Positions 24,293 to 33,937 of a stretch of 64,000 bases of DNA are shown here, in pieces. This DNA comes from Hathewaya histolytica. Its GTDB lineage: Bacteria; Bacillota; Clostridia; Clostridiales; Clostridiaceae. Below the pieces are notes generated by a model, which saw only the letters and a list, made by a program, of their open reading frames with translations, was not told the origin of the DNA and did no database searches. The DNA lies in contig NZ_LR590481.1 in assembly GCF_901482605.1 (NCBI RefSeq), positions 1 through 64,000 on the forward strand. Direction: 5' to 3'. How positions within the stretch are numbered: the stretch's first letter is position 1; every line of letters starts with the position of its first letter. The position numbers were made by a program, and so were the translations under genes.

Positions 24293-24340
24293 TATGTAAA
24301 AAGTAAACCCCCGAAAAACTATAAGTTTTTCAGTGGTCTC

Positions 24341-24349
24341 GCTATGTTG
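24341..24349 (+). repeat. Target-site duplication, right
   Basis: GCTATGTTG directly after the IS right end; the partner is at 22625-22633. Confidence 0.7.
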
Positions 24350-24714
24350 CCTCACATTTCTATATAAATCATCTAATTTTATAATACCTTCATGTTTACA
24401 AATATCCAATGTACAACTCTAGTAATATAAATTTTATAACTCTTTTTCAAATATAATATCCATAAAACAAGCAGTTCCCGATTATATAATAATATTTTAC
24501 ATATTTCACATATTGCAATATTTTAGCAGGCTATTTTGTACAAATATTTATTCTAATTTAAAATCATGGAAGGAAATTAAGTATAATGCTAGAATTGGTA
24601 TATTAGTAATAATTATGAACTTAATCCTGATTATACACATAGTTAGGGTTTGTTTAAGGATTTAAAGATCGTCAGTCTGCTATCTATCATAAAACATAAG
24701 CAAGAGGTGATATT
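24350..24714. other. AT-rich gap between the IS and the ABC locus
   Basis: 365 bp with no convincing ORF, RNA fold or strong promoter. It may hold remains of whatever the IS interrupted. Confidence 0.4.
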
Positions 24715-25447
24715 ATGAAAAAAAATGAAACTGTATTACTAGCAAAGGAAATAGAGAAGGTGTATGACAGTGGAAAGAATAAGGTACATGCTCTAAGAAA
24801 TATTACTTTAAAGTTATGCAAGGGGGAGATGCTAGCAATTATGGGTTCTAGTGGATCGGGGAAAAGTACACTGTTAAACATCCTTGGGGCATTAGATTCA
24901 CCAACAGGTGGAAAAATTTTTATTGATGGGGAAGAGATTAAAGACTACCATATAGAGCCCTATGCTACAAAGTATAGAAGTGAGAGTATAGGGTTTATAT
25001 TTCAAAGTTATAATTTGCTTAAAGACTTAACTATAGAAGAAAATTTAGCATTGCCCTTAATACTAAAAGGATGTTCCCCAAAAGAGATAAAGGATAAAGT
25101 GGAAAATCTAATAAAGTTGATTAGGCTGGAAGGGGGGGAAAATCACAGACCAGTAGAACTTTCAGGAGGACAACAGCAAAGAGTAGCAATAGCAAGAGCA
25201 TTAATTACTAATCCATCTGTACTATTAGCAGATGAACCTACTGGAAATCTTGGGTATTATTAAAGAAATGAAGGAAAGGTTAGAACAAAGTATTATTATA
25301 GTAACACACGATCCTAAAGTAGCTACATATGCAGATAGAGTAGTATTTATACATGATGGTATGATAGTAGATGAGTATATTAAAGGTGAGGATAAAGGAA
25401 ATATTAATGAAATATTAGAAAAGTTTAAAGGCATAATGGAGGGTTAA
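24715..25447 (+). pseudogene. ABC exporter ATPase (MacB/LolD type), broken by an internal deletion
   Basis: The first frame (24715-25263) has Walker A GSSGSGKSTLLN, the Q-loop IFQSYNLL, the signature [15 protein letters not shown] and Walker [11 protein letters not shown]. It then reads GYY and stops. The remainder ([30 protein letters not shown]..., with the H-loop His) continues in another frame to 25447. The missing piece is the D-loop Asp and about a dozen residues after GNL, so a small non-triplet deletion joined the two parts. Such ATPases drive FtsX-like permeases that export peptides or lipoproteins; the permease follows at once and is also damaged. Inactivation is inferred; a sequencing error would have to affect both genes. 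Confidence 0.85.
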
Positions 25448-25448
25448 A

Positions 25449-27882
25449 ATGATTACTTCTATAAAGGGGTGTGCAAAAAAGCTTATTAAATCCAATAAGT
25501 TTATTATGATATCTTCAATTTTTAGTATAGTTATCTCTGTAGCGTTAATCATAAATATGAGTATGTTTTTTAGTAATGCTGAAAAATCAATGAGGGACAA
25601 CCTAAAAACACTTTATGGGGAGATGGATTTATCTGTAGGAGTTCCTTCAATGTATGATAATAATTTAGATAAAGCCACTGTACAGAGAATATCTTCAATA
25701 AAGGAAATAAAAGAAATTTCTCCAGTGATAATAGGGGAATTAGAAATAAAGGATAAAGTTAATTTTAAGCCTTATTCGGTAGGGGTTGACAATTCATCAT
25801 TATGTAAAAGTAAATATAAGTATAAAAAAAATATTTCAGAAAATCAAGTAGTAATAAATAAAGTCTTAAAAGAGAATATGAATTTGAATATAGGAGATTT
25901 AATTACTATAGAAGGACGAAGTTTTAAAATTATTGAGGTGATTGATAATTCTGGACAAATAGCAAACATTCCAGATATGGTATATATAAATTTAAATACT
26001 TTTAAAGATATTATAAAGGATAATGGTGAAGCTACCTTTCTATTAATTAAATTATCTGATGAAAATAAGAATATTGAGGTAGCGGAAAAGATTAAAAATA
26101 TTTACTATAGTTTTATCAGTATTAGTTATAATTATGTGTTCTCTTTTTATATTATCTAATTTTCAAGTTTTCTTATACAATTATAGAAATCAATTTTCAG
26201 TAATCAGGGCTATAGGGGGAAGTGCTAAACAAGCCTTTAAAATTGTATTTATACAGGCTACCTTTATAAATATAATAGGTCAGGTTATTGGATTTGTTAT
26301 ATCTTATATAAGTAATAAGTATTTAATTCAGATATTAAATAATAAGTTTTCTTTTAAAATTACTAGTATTTATTTTTCATTTCCACAAGCCATAATAATA
26401 GCTCTTATTGCTTTTATTATTATCGAAATTTTTATGCTTATTCCAGCTATGAAGAGCTCAAAAATTTTACTATTAAAAATAACTGAAAAAAATGAGAAAA
26501 TACATAAAGAAGGTAATATAGGAAAGATATTAGGAAAAATGGGGGTAGTAGTTTCCCTAATATTAGTTATCACTGAAATGTATAAATTATACCGTGGTGA
26601 AAATGGAATTTTATTTGGAGCTATTGCATCAATTATTTTAATTATAAGCATATATATGTTATTCCCTTATTATATAAAAAGTATATTGGAAAAGCTTTTG
26701 CCTGTTTTTAAATTACTAGCTGGCAATGGGGTTGTTGTTGCTATTAAGAGTGTTATTTCTCAGATAAAAAAGAGTATCATAATTATTATTTCTTTAAGTA
26801 CTATTATTATTATTGCTATATTTGGAGAATCATTTTTGGGTGCAATATCAAAGAATAGTGAAAACTTTATAAAGTCTCAAATGCCTTTAGAAATTTCAAT
26901 TACTGATAGAAACGAAACTAGTAGTAAATTAGGGAATGACTTTAAAAATGATTTAAGAAAGTTAGATGAAGTTAAAAATGTTATAACTTTAAGCAATATA
27001 AGTTTAGTATACTTTAAGGGAAAAGATAAATTACAAAGTGCAAGCTTTTCATTAGAGGATCTTGATGGATTAGGTAAAGAAGGATTGATTAAGGAAGGAG
27101 CAATTCCAAATAATAAAGAAGATTTAAAATCTAGTGCAATTATTTCAAAAGAATTTGCAAATAAACAAAAACTAAAAGTTGGAGATACAATAGAGATAAA
27201 AAAATCAGAGAATGGAAAAGCTATAAAGGAGATTGATAGTAATTCAGGATTCCAACAAGTAGTAGTGAAAGTTATTGTGGATGATTCCAATCTCTTAGGA
27301 AGTCGTAATATTTTAATAGATTGGATTAATAATCAATATATAGATGAGTTCCTTAACTTCGAAACGGCGCTAATATCCTCATATAAAGAAAAAAGTACTT
27401 TAAAATCCATAGAGGAACTTAAAAGAAAATATCCTCAGATTAAATATACTACTTTAAGTCAAGCTCTAGCAGATTCGAGAAAAATGACCTTTCAAAGGTG
27501 GGTACTATTCATTGTAGTATTAGTAATAATTTTATCTTCTTTAATTTTAGGGATTATTAATATGTTGATAAATAATATTCTTTCAAAAAGAAAGGAATAT
27601 GCAATTTTAAGAACATTAAAATTAGATAAAAAAGAGTTAGTAAAACTAATATTAACACAAATAGTGATTTACCTTTTAACTGGAACCTTATTAGGTTGTG
27701 GTTTAGTCATAATTGTATCTAATATAATTAGGGATGAACTTAATGGATTTTACCTAGGATATAAGGTTATGTTAATAATGGTTTCTTTATTATTTATTAT
27801 CACCTTGGGTATAGCTATTCCTTTCGGAGTAAAATTAGCTAATAGAAAAATAGCTCAAGAAATACGTATTGATGATAAATAA
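25449..27882 (+). pseudogene. FtsX/MacB-like ABC permease, frameshifted
   Basis: Two frames make one permease. The first (25449-26159) has a first membrane helix (FIMISSIFSIVISVALIINM) and a MacB-type periplasmic domain ending VAEKIKN. The second (usable to 27882; an ATG at 26134 is internal) resumes with helix 2 (LSVLVIIMCSLFILSNF), helices 3-4, a second extracellular domain and three more helices ending KLANRKIAQEI. The switch near 26100 removes the end of the extracellular domain. Intact relatives have about 800-850 residues with two FtsX halves. Together with the broken ATPase this is a decayed exporter. Confidence 0.83.
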
Positions 27883-27959
27883 AGTGTGTAAAGTTTAAAT
27901 TAAATAAGTTTTAGCTTTACAATAATTTTCACAATGCAGATAATAAAGTGGAGGAAGAT

Positions 27960-28427
27960 ATGAAAAAAGTAAGGGCTTTATACAGATATGAAATGATTAA
28001 TCTTGTTAAGTCTAAAATATTTTGGGGATATACAGGATTGTTTTTATTTGGGCTTCAGCAAATGTATTCTGCTTTGATTGGAGAAGGGAGGTTTATGGGA
28101 GGAGTATCATCCATTATAAACTTTTCTTGGTTACCAATTAATTTGATAATGTTACCTTTGATGATAATTTTATATTATGTAGGTAAAAGCAGAAATGAAA
28201 TTATAGATACTTTAGATTTAAGTATCAGGGAAAGACTATATTCTAAACTTTTGGTTACCGTTACTTTAAATTTAATATCACTAATATTGGTTATTTTTCT
28301 TCTTATATATGGAGGACTATCTTCTTTAAGTCCAAGCTATAAAAATTCACTTCTCATAGGTTTTATTGTTAGTTATGTTATAACTATAGTGGAGAGTTCT
28401 AATATTTTACTTTATGACGCATCATAA
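27960..28427 (+). pseudogene. Truncated ABC-2-type membrane protein remnant
   Basis: 155 codons behind a good GGAGGAAG site (GTG 27948 lies within it; ATG 27960 is the start). It has four hydrophobic segments and the cytoplasmic stretch GKSRNEIIDTLDLSIRERL seen in the N-terminal part of large bacitracin/ABC-2 export membrane proteins. The protein stops after VESSNILLYDAS, far short of such families, and a terminator follows. I infer a 3'-truncated third member of the neighbouring transporter locus, though a genuine small membrane protein is possible. Confidence 0.55.
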
Positions 28428-28462
28428 CTTAGTAACTTAAATAGTTGCTAGGTTTTTATTTA
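28425..28462 (+). terminator. Terminator of the ABC locus
   Basis: AACTTAGTAACT / AGTTGCTAGGTT stem with G-U pairs, then TTTTATTT. Confidence 0.75.
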
Positions 28463-28618
28463 ACATTATACAACGGTTGTATAGTGCAACTTACTATGTA
28501 TGTAATAATTAACAGTATATAATTTTTAGTTAATAGCATAATAATTAGTGAAACTTTAATGGTACATTTTAATGTTAGATATTATATGCAAAAGATGAGA
28601 TTTTTAGGAGGTCATAAG

Positions 28619-29197
28619 ATGAAAAAGTTATTATCATTAGTTCTAACTGGAGCTATAGTATTTAGTTTTACTGGGTGTGAAAACATGCAAAAGGCTCAAA
28701 ATGAGACAGAGAAACAAACTAAGAATATTGGAAACCAAGTAGAGAAGCAATCTGAGAATGTAGGAGAAAATGTACAGAAGCAATCAGAGAATTTAGGAGA
28801 GAACGTACAGAAACAAACTAAGAATGTTGGAGAGCAAGTAGAGAAGCAAAGTGAAAATATACAAAATCAATTCGGTATCGATAATTTAATGGATCAATTT
28901 AGAAAGGCTGGATTTGCAATTGGAGCAAATGAAAAAATACCGTTTGAAAATTTAGGTGCAAAGAATGGCTATAGAGTTAAAGTAGATAATGATGTAATTG
29001 ATGTATACGAATTTGATATGAATAACTTATCAGCAGAAGGAAAGAAAGTAACAGATGAAGCTAAAAAAGGAACTGTTAACATATCAGGAACTCGTACACC
29101 TGTAAAATTCAAGAATGGTATAATGTTAGTAGGTGTCGATAAACATACTAATAAAGAAAAGATATCAGAGATATTTGATAAATTCGGAAATAAATAA
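28619..29197 (+). CDS. Lipoprotein with five 11-residue repeats
   Basis: A 192-residue secreted lipoprotein: MKKLLSLVLTGAIVFSFTGC is a signal peptide with a lipobox Cys at 20. Residues about 32-86 are five tandem 11-mers of the form KQxxNxGxxVx (for example KQSENVGENVQ, KQSENLGENVQ, KQTKNVGEQVE), which predict a long amphipathic 11/3 helix. The C-terminal half (FGIDNLMDQFRKAGFAIG... to the end) resembles small clostridial domains of unknown function. ATG 28619 follows AGGAGG; the frame is open 20 codons earlier without a signal. Monocistronic, with its own terminator. Confidence 0.82.
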   Translation: MKKLLSLVLTGAIVFSFTGCENMQKAQNETEKQTKNIGNQVEKQSENVGENVQKQSENLGENVQKQTKNVGEQVEKQSENIQNQFGIDNLMDQFRKAGFAIGANEKIPFENLGAKNGYRVKVDNDVIDVYEFDMNNLSAEGKKVTDEAKKGTVNISGTRTPVKFKNGIMLVGVDKHTNKEKISEIFDKFGNK

Positions 29198-29198
29198 A

Positions 29199-29226
29199 GT
29201 AACCACCACAGGGTGGTTACTTTATT
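29199..29226 (+). terminator. Terminator after the lipoprotein gene
   Basis: AGTAACCACC / GGTGGTTACT stem with a short T-run. Confidence 0.85.
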
Positions 29227-29320
29227 TTAATTATGGTTAAAAGACACTAAGCTAGTTGGAATAAAAATTATTTACTAGTAAAAACTAAAATAAGTATATA
29301 AAATAAGGAGTGATATTTTA

Positions 29321-30031
29321 ATGCCTAAGGATATTATCGATATTATATTAAGAAGTATAATTTCGGTTTTGGTGTTATTTGTTCTAACAAGGTTAATGGG
29401 AAAGAAACAAATTGCTCAATTAAATTTTTTTGATTACGTAGTAGGAATATCCATAGGATCAATTAGCGCTAATTTTGCTGTAGATGAAAATATTTCATAT
29501 ATACATGGTTTAATAGCTATTTTAGTATATGGACTAATTCCAATAGTTGTTTCTTATATATCTGTAGGCAGTCTTTGGGCAAGAAAGGTTTTAGAAGGAA
29601 CTCCAACTATACTCATTCAAAATGGGAAGATTATGGAAGGTAATCTGAAAAAGTCAAAGGTCACCCTTAATGATGTATTGGAAGAGTGTAGGCTAAATGG
29701 GATATTTGACGTTAGTACTGTTCAATTCGCTATTTTAGAAACTAGTGGGAAGGTAAGTATAGAGTTAAAATCAGAAAATCGACCTCTTACACCAAGAGAT
29801 ATGAATATTCCAGTAAATTATAATGGTTTATGTGCTAACTTAATAATAGATGGAAAAATAATTATTGAAACTTTAGTGTTGGTAAATAGAAGCAAGAGTT
29901 GGCTACTTAAAGAATTAAAGAAAAAAGATATATATTCACATGAAGAAGTTTTACTTGCATTTATGAGTAGCGATGGGAAATTACATATTGATTTAAAAAA
30001 TAAAGATCCTAAGCCTTTTAAGGTAATATAA
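29321..30031 (+). CDS. YetF-type membrane protein (DUF421)
   Basis: A 236-residue protein: three N-terminal membrane helices (about 7-25, 35-52, 60-82) followed by the soluble DUF421 region with VLEGTPTILIQNGKIMEGNL and RLNGIFDVSTVQFAILET. Members with these features occur widely in spore formers; a general molecular role is not established. AAGGAG precedes the ATG. It stands alone between the lipoprotein and the convergent psd gene. Confidence 0.85.
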   Translation: MPKDIIDIILRSIISVLVLFVLTRLMGKKQIAQLNFFDYVVGISIGSISANFAVDENISYIHGLIAILVYGLIPIVVSYISVGSLWARKVLEGTPTILIQNGKIMEGNLKKSKVTLNDVLEECRLNGIFDVSTVQFAILETSGKVSIELKSENRPLTPRDMNIPVNYNGLCANLIIDGKIIIETLVLVNRSKSWLLKELKKKDIYSHEEVLLAFMSSDGKLHIDLKNKDPKPFKVI

Positions 30032-30078
30032 TAATAAAATACAAAGTAGCTATATGTAATTTTATAAGAAAAGAAAGA

Positions 30079-30104
30079 AAAAAGGCATTGCTGCCTTTTG
30101 GGGT
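30079..30104. terminator. Bidirectional terminator between the DUF421 gene and psd
   Basis: AAAAGGCA-TTGC-TGCCTTTT with A-rich and T-rich flanks, between convergent genes. Confidence 0.7.
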
Positions 30105-30139
30105 GGTATACATATATCTACTTTAATATATATTTTCTA

Positions 30140-31027
30140 TTATAACCCTTTTCCTATAGTCTCGCCCATGGAAACTAAGGTTTCTATGTTCTGCGTGCTT
30201 TGAGATATGATATCTTCATGAATTTTTATAGTATCTTTTTTAAATAATAAAACTACTGTAGAACCACCAAATTTAAAGTAACCCTTTTCACTTCCACGAT
30301 TAACTTTAGAATTTTCCTTATAGCTTTGAATTATAGAGCCAACACAAGTAGCGCCAACTTCCATATAAATAATACTACCAAAGTTCTCAGATTCTAATAT
30401 TGACCACTCTCTTTTATTTTCTACAAATACTTTCTTAATATTATCTAAAGAAATTGGATTTACTGAGTAATACATACCTTTAATTTTCTTAGTTTCTCTG
30501 CATATACCGTCATCTATAAAATGAAACCTATGATAATCTGTGGGGCAAAGTCTAAATACTAAGGAAGTACCATCTTCATATTCTGAAGCTATTTCTCTGT
30601 CTTTTAAAAGTTCATCTAAAGAATAATTAAATCCTTTGATTTCTAAATTCTCTTTAAAAGATAAGTTTTCGTATACTAAAAGTCTTCCATCACAAGGAGA
30701 AATTAAATCTTTTGGATTAGTACTAAAATTTATATGTTCAGGTTTAAGTTCTCTTATAAAAAACTCATTAAAGGATTTAAAGTCTGAAATTTCCTTTTCA
30801 TACTTATTCATATCTATTCCTAAATCTTCTATGAACCCTCTAATTTTCTTCGCACTAAATTTTGTATCACAATAAGTACCATAAATTTTAGAAAAGCCTT
30901 TTTTCTTAACTAAAAGTTCTAATATGTTTTTACCTACAGGTGAAGAATAAAGCCAGTTTAAATATTTTTCTCCAGCAACTTTTTCTACTTCATGGGTTTT
31001 ATCTTTTCTGTTGTAGTATTTTATCAT
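30140..31027 (-). CDS. psd: Phosphatidylserine decarboxylase proenzyme
   Basis: Converts phosphatidylserine to phosphatidylethanolamine at the membrane. 295 residues, of the clostridial type II length. The pyruvoyl-forming cleavage site is in [10 protein letters not shown] near residue 253 (Gly-Ser, later part of the alpha chain). The conserved [10 protein letters not shown] (near 165) and SPCDGRL (near 108) are present. AAGGAG before ATG. It lies 24 bp downstream of aarF on the same strand, so the two are probably one operon. No pssA was seen in the window. Confidence 0.95.
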   Translation of the reverse strand: MIKYYNRKDKTHEVEKVAGEKYLNWLYSSPVGKNILELLVKKKGFSKIYGTYCDTKFSAKKIRGFIEDLGIDMNKYEKEISDFKSFNEFFIRELKPEHINFSTNPKDLISPCDGRLLVYENLSFKENLEIKGFNYSLDELLKDREIASEYEDGTSLVFRLCPTDYHRFHFIDDGICRETKKIKGMYYSVNPISLDNIKKVFVENKREWSILESENFGSIIYMEVGATCVGSIIQSYKENSKVNRGSEKGYFKFGGSTVVLLFKKDTIKIHEDIISQSTQNIETLVSMGETIGKGL

Positions 31028-31051
31028 AAATAACTCCTTTCAAATTAAGGA

Positions 31052-32653
31052 TTAAAGTTTTCCAGAACGTTTAATAGAAATTAAAAGCCAAAATCCCATA
31101 AAACCAGCTATAAAATAGCCAACAATTCCAATTAAAGAGGTATTATAAACTTTAGGACCAATATTATATATTAGAAACATGGAAGAACTAACTATCATAG
31201 CTGAAATTATAAGTGCAAACACTAATCTATTTACCATTTTATTTAATTCATTTATAGACCTATTAAGTCCATTCATTTTTAATTGTAATTTGGCCCTTCC
31301 TTTTACTATGCTATCAGATAGCTCTATAAACTTTGTAGGAACTTTTGCACTATCTTTTATAAAATTTGAAGAACGTAATATAAAATTCTCCAAGTTCAAA
31401 TCATTAAATAGAAAGTTCTTATTTTTACTTTTAACATATGGGGCAGCTATGGAAAGTATGTTTATATCAGGTGATATTCTAACAGCAACGCCTTCTACTA
31501 TAACCAAACTTCTAATGAGCAAGGTTAAATCTTTGGGAAGTCTTATATTATTACTACTTGCACACTCCATCACTTCTTGGAGCATCTGAGACATTTTTAT
31601 ATTTTTTAGAGAGGTAGACATATAACAGGATAATAAATAATCTATGTCTTCATAAAGATTATTTCTATCTATGTAGCCTGTTTTTATTCCTATACTCATA
31701 AGTACAGAGATTATTTTATTTATGTCTTCATATACAATAGCTATTATAAGTTCATTTAATGCTTCTTGTAAAGTAGAAGATAGTGAACCCATAATGCCAA
31801 AGTCTATGAAACATATTTTTCCTTTATCAATAAGGATATTTCCCGGGTGAGGATCACCGTGAAAAAAGTTATCATCAAAAATCTGTTTAAAAAAGGATAA
31901 TATGAGGTTTTTACAAAGCTTCTCTTTGTTATAATTAAATTCCTCTAGTTTTGATATGTTTTTTATAGAGAAACCATTAAGCTTTTCCATAGTAATTACA
32001 CGGGTAGAGCAGAGTTCATCTATAACATATGGTACGTGTATATAGGGAACTTTTAAATTTGCTTTTTTAAACCTTTTTAGATTATTAACTTCATTTGTAA
32101 AATCCAGTTCTAATTTTGTACTTAATTGAAGTTCTTCTATGGCTTCTTTAGGATCTATTATAAAGTTTGCAAGTTTTGATTTTGTAAGTGAGAGTATCTT
32201 ATGTAAAATTTGAAGATCCATTTCCATCTCTTCTTTAATATTAGGCCTTTGTATTTTCACTATAACTTCTCGACTATCTTTTAATATAGCAGTATGAACT
32301 TGAGCTATGGATGCGGAGGCTAAAGGGTTTTCATCAAAGAATTTAAATGTATCTTTAATTGTTGCATTAAACTCTTCTTCAAAAACTTCTTCTATATTAT
32401 GAAAACTTTCAGGAAGTACGTTATTTTGTAATTTAGATAATTCATCTGTAAAATTTTCAGGAAGTAAGTCTTGTCTAGTGCTTAAAATTTGTCCTATTTT
32501 TATAAAGGTAGGCCCTAGTTCTTCAAAAGCTTTCCTAAGATTTTTAGGAGATTGTTCTGTATCACCTTTTATAGTGTTATCCATTATAAATCCAAAACCG
32601 TAGTATGCTAAAACCTTAATTATTTCACGAAACCTTTGAATGGAATTTTTCAT
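31052..32653 (-). CDS. AarF/UbiB/ABC1-family atypical protein kinase
   Basis: A 533-residue UbiB-family protein: KIGQILSTRQDLLPENF (KxGQ motif), the Ala-rich nucleotide loop ASASIAQVH, the catalytic DNFFHGDPHPGNIL and FIDFGIMG (DFG), and two C-terminal membrane helices. The family supports lipid or quinone metabolism through ATPase activity. Clostridia usually lack ubiquinone, so a phospholipid link, as its psd neighbour suggests, is plausible but inferred. The start is uncertain: the frame runs up to a TTG at 32710, and a perfect AGGAGG (32691-32696) has no standard start codon at proper distance; ATG 32653 is chosen. Confidence 0.88.
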   Translation of the reverse strand: MKNSIQRFREIIKVLAYYGFGFIMDNTIKGDTEQSPKNLRKAFEELGPTFIKIGQILSTRQDLLPENFTDELSKLQNNVLPESFHNIEEVFEEEFNATIKDTFKFFDENPLASASIAQVHTAILKDSREVIVKIQRPNIKEEMEMDLQILHKILSLTKSKLANFIIDPKEAIEELQLSTKLELDFTNEVNNLKRFKKANLKVPYIHVPYVIDELCSTRVITMEKLNGFSIKNISKLEEFNYNKEKLCKNLILSFFKQIFDDNFFHGDPHPGNILIDKGKICFIDFGIMGSLSSTLQEALNELIIAIVYEDINKIISVLMSIGIKTGYIDRNNLYEDIDYLLSCYMSTSLKNIKMSQMLQEVMECASSNNIRLPKDLTLLIRSLVIVEGVAVRISPDINILSIAAPYVKSKNKNFLFNDLNLENFILRSSNFIKDSAKVPTKFIELSDSIVKGRAKLQLKMNGLNRSINELNKMVNRLVFALIISAMIVSSSMFLIYNIGPKVYNTSLIGIVGYFIAGFMGFWLLISIKRSGKL

Positions 32654-32786
32654 ATGAATTATATCTCTCTTAATATTAAGAGAAACTTTACCTCCTAAAC
32701 ATTTAATCAATATAAAAGTATGCCCTATATATGGATATTTTAACCTAAGGTATAAGCATTATGCAAACTAAATAGCATGTACAAGG

Positions 32787-32815
32787 TTGACACTTAATAA
32801 AAATTGTAATATTAT
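32787..32815 (+). promoter_or_regulatory. Promoter of tRNA-Arg(CCT)
   Basis: TTGACA, 17 bp, TATTAT, 34 bp before the tRNA. Confidence 0.8.
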
Positions 32816-32849
32816 TAAAATGTTGATATAAAGTATTATTATATATTAT

Positions 32850-32926
32850 GCATCCATAGCTCAGTAGGATAGAGCGTCCCCCTCCTAAGGGGAAGGCCAG
32901 GGGTTCGACTCCCTTTGGGTGCACCA
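32850..32926 (+). tRNA. tRNA-Arg(CCT)
   Basis: A 77-nt cloverleaf; anticodon loop CTCCTAA (CCT), acceptor GCATCCA/TGGGTGC, encoded ACCA. Confidence 0.95.
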
Positions 32927-32928
32927 AG

Positions 32929-32958
32929 CCACTTAAGTATGTTTAAGTGGTTTTATTT
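32929..32958 (+). terminator. Terminator after tRNA-Arg(CCT)
   Basis: CCACTTAA / TTTAAGTGG stem, then TTTTATTTTTT. Confidence 0.85.
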
Positions 32959-33078
32959 TTTAATTTATGTATTGAAACATATAATTTTAAATTATAAAAT
33001 TATTATTAATTGATAATTATTATAGATTAGAAATAGATATTATGTTATAATAAAAATAATAAATTGGAGTTTATAATT

Positions 33079-33543
33079 ATGGTAGATTATTTAACTCATG
33101 AATACTTTATGCTTGAGGCACTGAAAGAAGCCGAAAAAGCAAAGTCTTTTGATGAAGTGCCAGTTGGAGCTATTATAGTTAAAGATGGCAAAATAATAGC
33201 TAGAGCGCACAATTTAAGAGAAACCTTAAATGATCCTACAGCACATGCTGAAGTTTTAGCAATTAGGAAGGCGTCAGAGGTTCTTAATAATTGGAGACTT
33301 ATAGGGTGTTCTTTATATGTAACTTTAGAGCCTTGTCCTATGTGCGCCGGTGCTATAATTCAATCTAGAATTAGTAATTTGTATATAGGTGCTTTTGATG
33401 GGACAACAGGGTGCTGTGGGTCTGTTTGTAATATAACTCAAAATGAATATTTAAATACGTTTATAAATACGAAATGGATGTATAATAATAAATGCAGTGA
33501 AATTTTAAGTGATTTTTTTAAGAAGAAGAGAATGAAGAGGTGA
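33079..33543 (+). CDS. tadA: tRNA(adenine34) deaminase TadA
   Basis: Converts A34 to inosine in tRNA-Arg(ACG), whose gene is at 22445. 154 residues with the cytidine-deaminase fold: zinc His and catalytic Glu in THAEVLAIRKA, zinc Cys pair in EPCPMCAGAII. Its position upstream of the tRNA-Ser/SRP RNA/dnaX block parallels yaaJ in Bacillus. TTG 33064 is in frame, but GGAG (33066-33069) precedes ATG 33079 at proper distance. The next gene overlaps its Shine-Dalgarno with the tadA end, so the two are co-translated. Confidence 0.95.
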   Translation: MVDYLTHEYFMLEALKEAEKAKSFDEVPVGAIIVKDGKIIARAHNLRETLNDPTAHAEVLAIRKASEVLNNWRLIGCSLYVTLEPCPMCAGAIIQSRISNLYIGAFDGTTGCCGSVCNITQNEYLNTFINTKWMYNNKCSEILSDFFKKKRMKR

Positions 33544-33548
33544 AAATA

Positions 33549-33770
33549 ATGAGCGATATTAGTCCAGAGATTTTAGATAAATTAACTAAGGTTTGTTTAT
33601 GTAAGGCCATTCCAAGATCGACTATAAAAAGAGCTATAAGATATGGGGCTAAGACTGTAGAAGAGGTTAATGCAAAAGTTGGCTCTGGATCTGGTGGTTG
33701 TGGTGGTAGAAGATGTAGTGTAAAGATACAAGAACTTATAGAGCAGTATGAAAGAGGAGATTGGAAATAA
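33549..33770 (+). CDS. Small BFD-like [2Fe-2S] protein
   Basis: A 73-residue bacterioferritin-associated-ferredoxin-like domain: Cys 16, 18, 51 and 56 make the CxC...CxxxxC pattern (VCLCKAIP and GGCGGRRC). Such proteins carry one [2Fe-2S] cluster and serve as electron or iron donors. The same module ends the oxidoreductase at 16537. AGAGGTG upstream fits ATG 33549, 5 bp after the tadA stop. A clear terminator follows, so it forms a unit with tadA. Its partner is unknown. Confidence 0.82.
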   Translation: MSDISPEILDKLTKVCLCKAIPRSTIKRAIRYGAKTVEEVNAKVGSGSGGCGGRRCSVKIQELIEQYERGDWK

Positions 33771-33771
33771 G

Positions 33772-33811
33772 AAAAAGGCTATTACACGGTGGGCGTGTGA
33801 TAGCCTTTTTT
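33772..33811 (+). terminator. Terminator of the tadA unit
   Basis: AAAGGCTATTACAC / GTGTGATAGCCTTT stem and T-run. Confidence 0.9.
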
Positions 33812-33841
33812 ATTAAAGTATTATTAAAATCTTCATTTTTA

Positions 33842-33880
33842 TTGACAGTGCATATCTATATATCGTAATATATAGATATG
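33842..33880 (+). promoter_or_regulatory. Promoter with 12-bp perfect palindromic operator before arsR-type regulator
   Basis: TTGACA (33842-33847) with TAATAT (33866-33871) as -10. A perfect inverted repeat CATATCTATATA (33851-33862) / TATATAGATATG (33869-33880) with a 6-bp centre covers the spacer and the -10. AT-rich inverted repeats of this kind are typical ArsR/SmtB operators; autorepression is inferred. Confidence 0.75.
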
Positions 33881-33937
33881 TAGATTAATAGCGTGTAATT
33901 TTTATTAAAGATAAAAATGTTGTCCTAGGAGGATATT

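Larger units (their letters stand above)
22634..24340 (+). mobile_element. IS1182-family insertion sequence, apparently intact
   Basis: A 1707-bp element. The left end starts GAGGGTACTGAAAAAGT; the right end, read inward, starts GAGACCACTGAAAAACT, giving 13 of 17 matching terminal bases. Exact 9-bp direct repeats GCTATGTTG (22625-22633 and 24341-24349) flank it and look like a target-site duplication. Inside are one transposase and hairpin terminators on both sides of it. The short flanking repeat and undisturbed ORF suggest a recent, possibly active insertion. Ends were found by eye. Confidence 0.82.
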
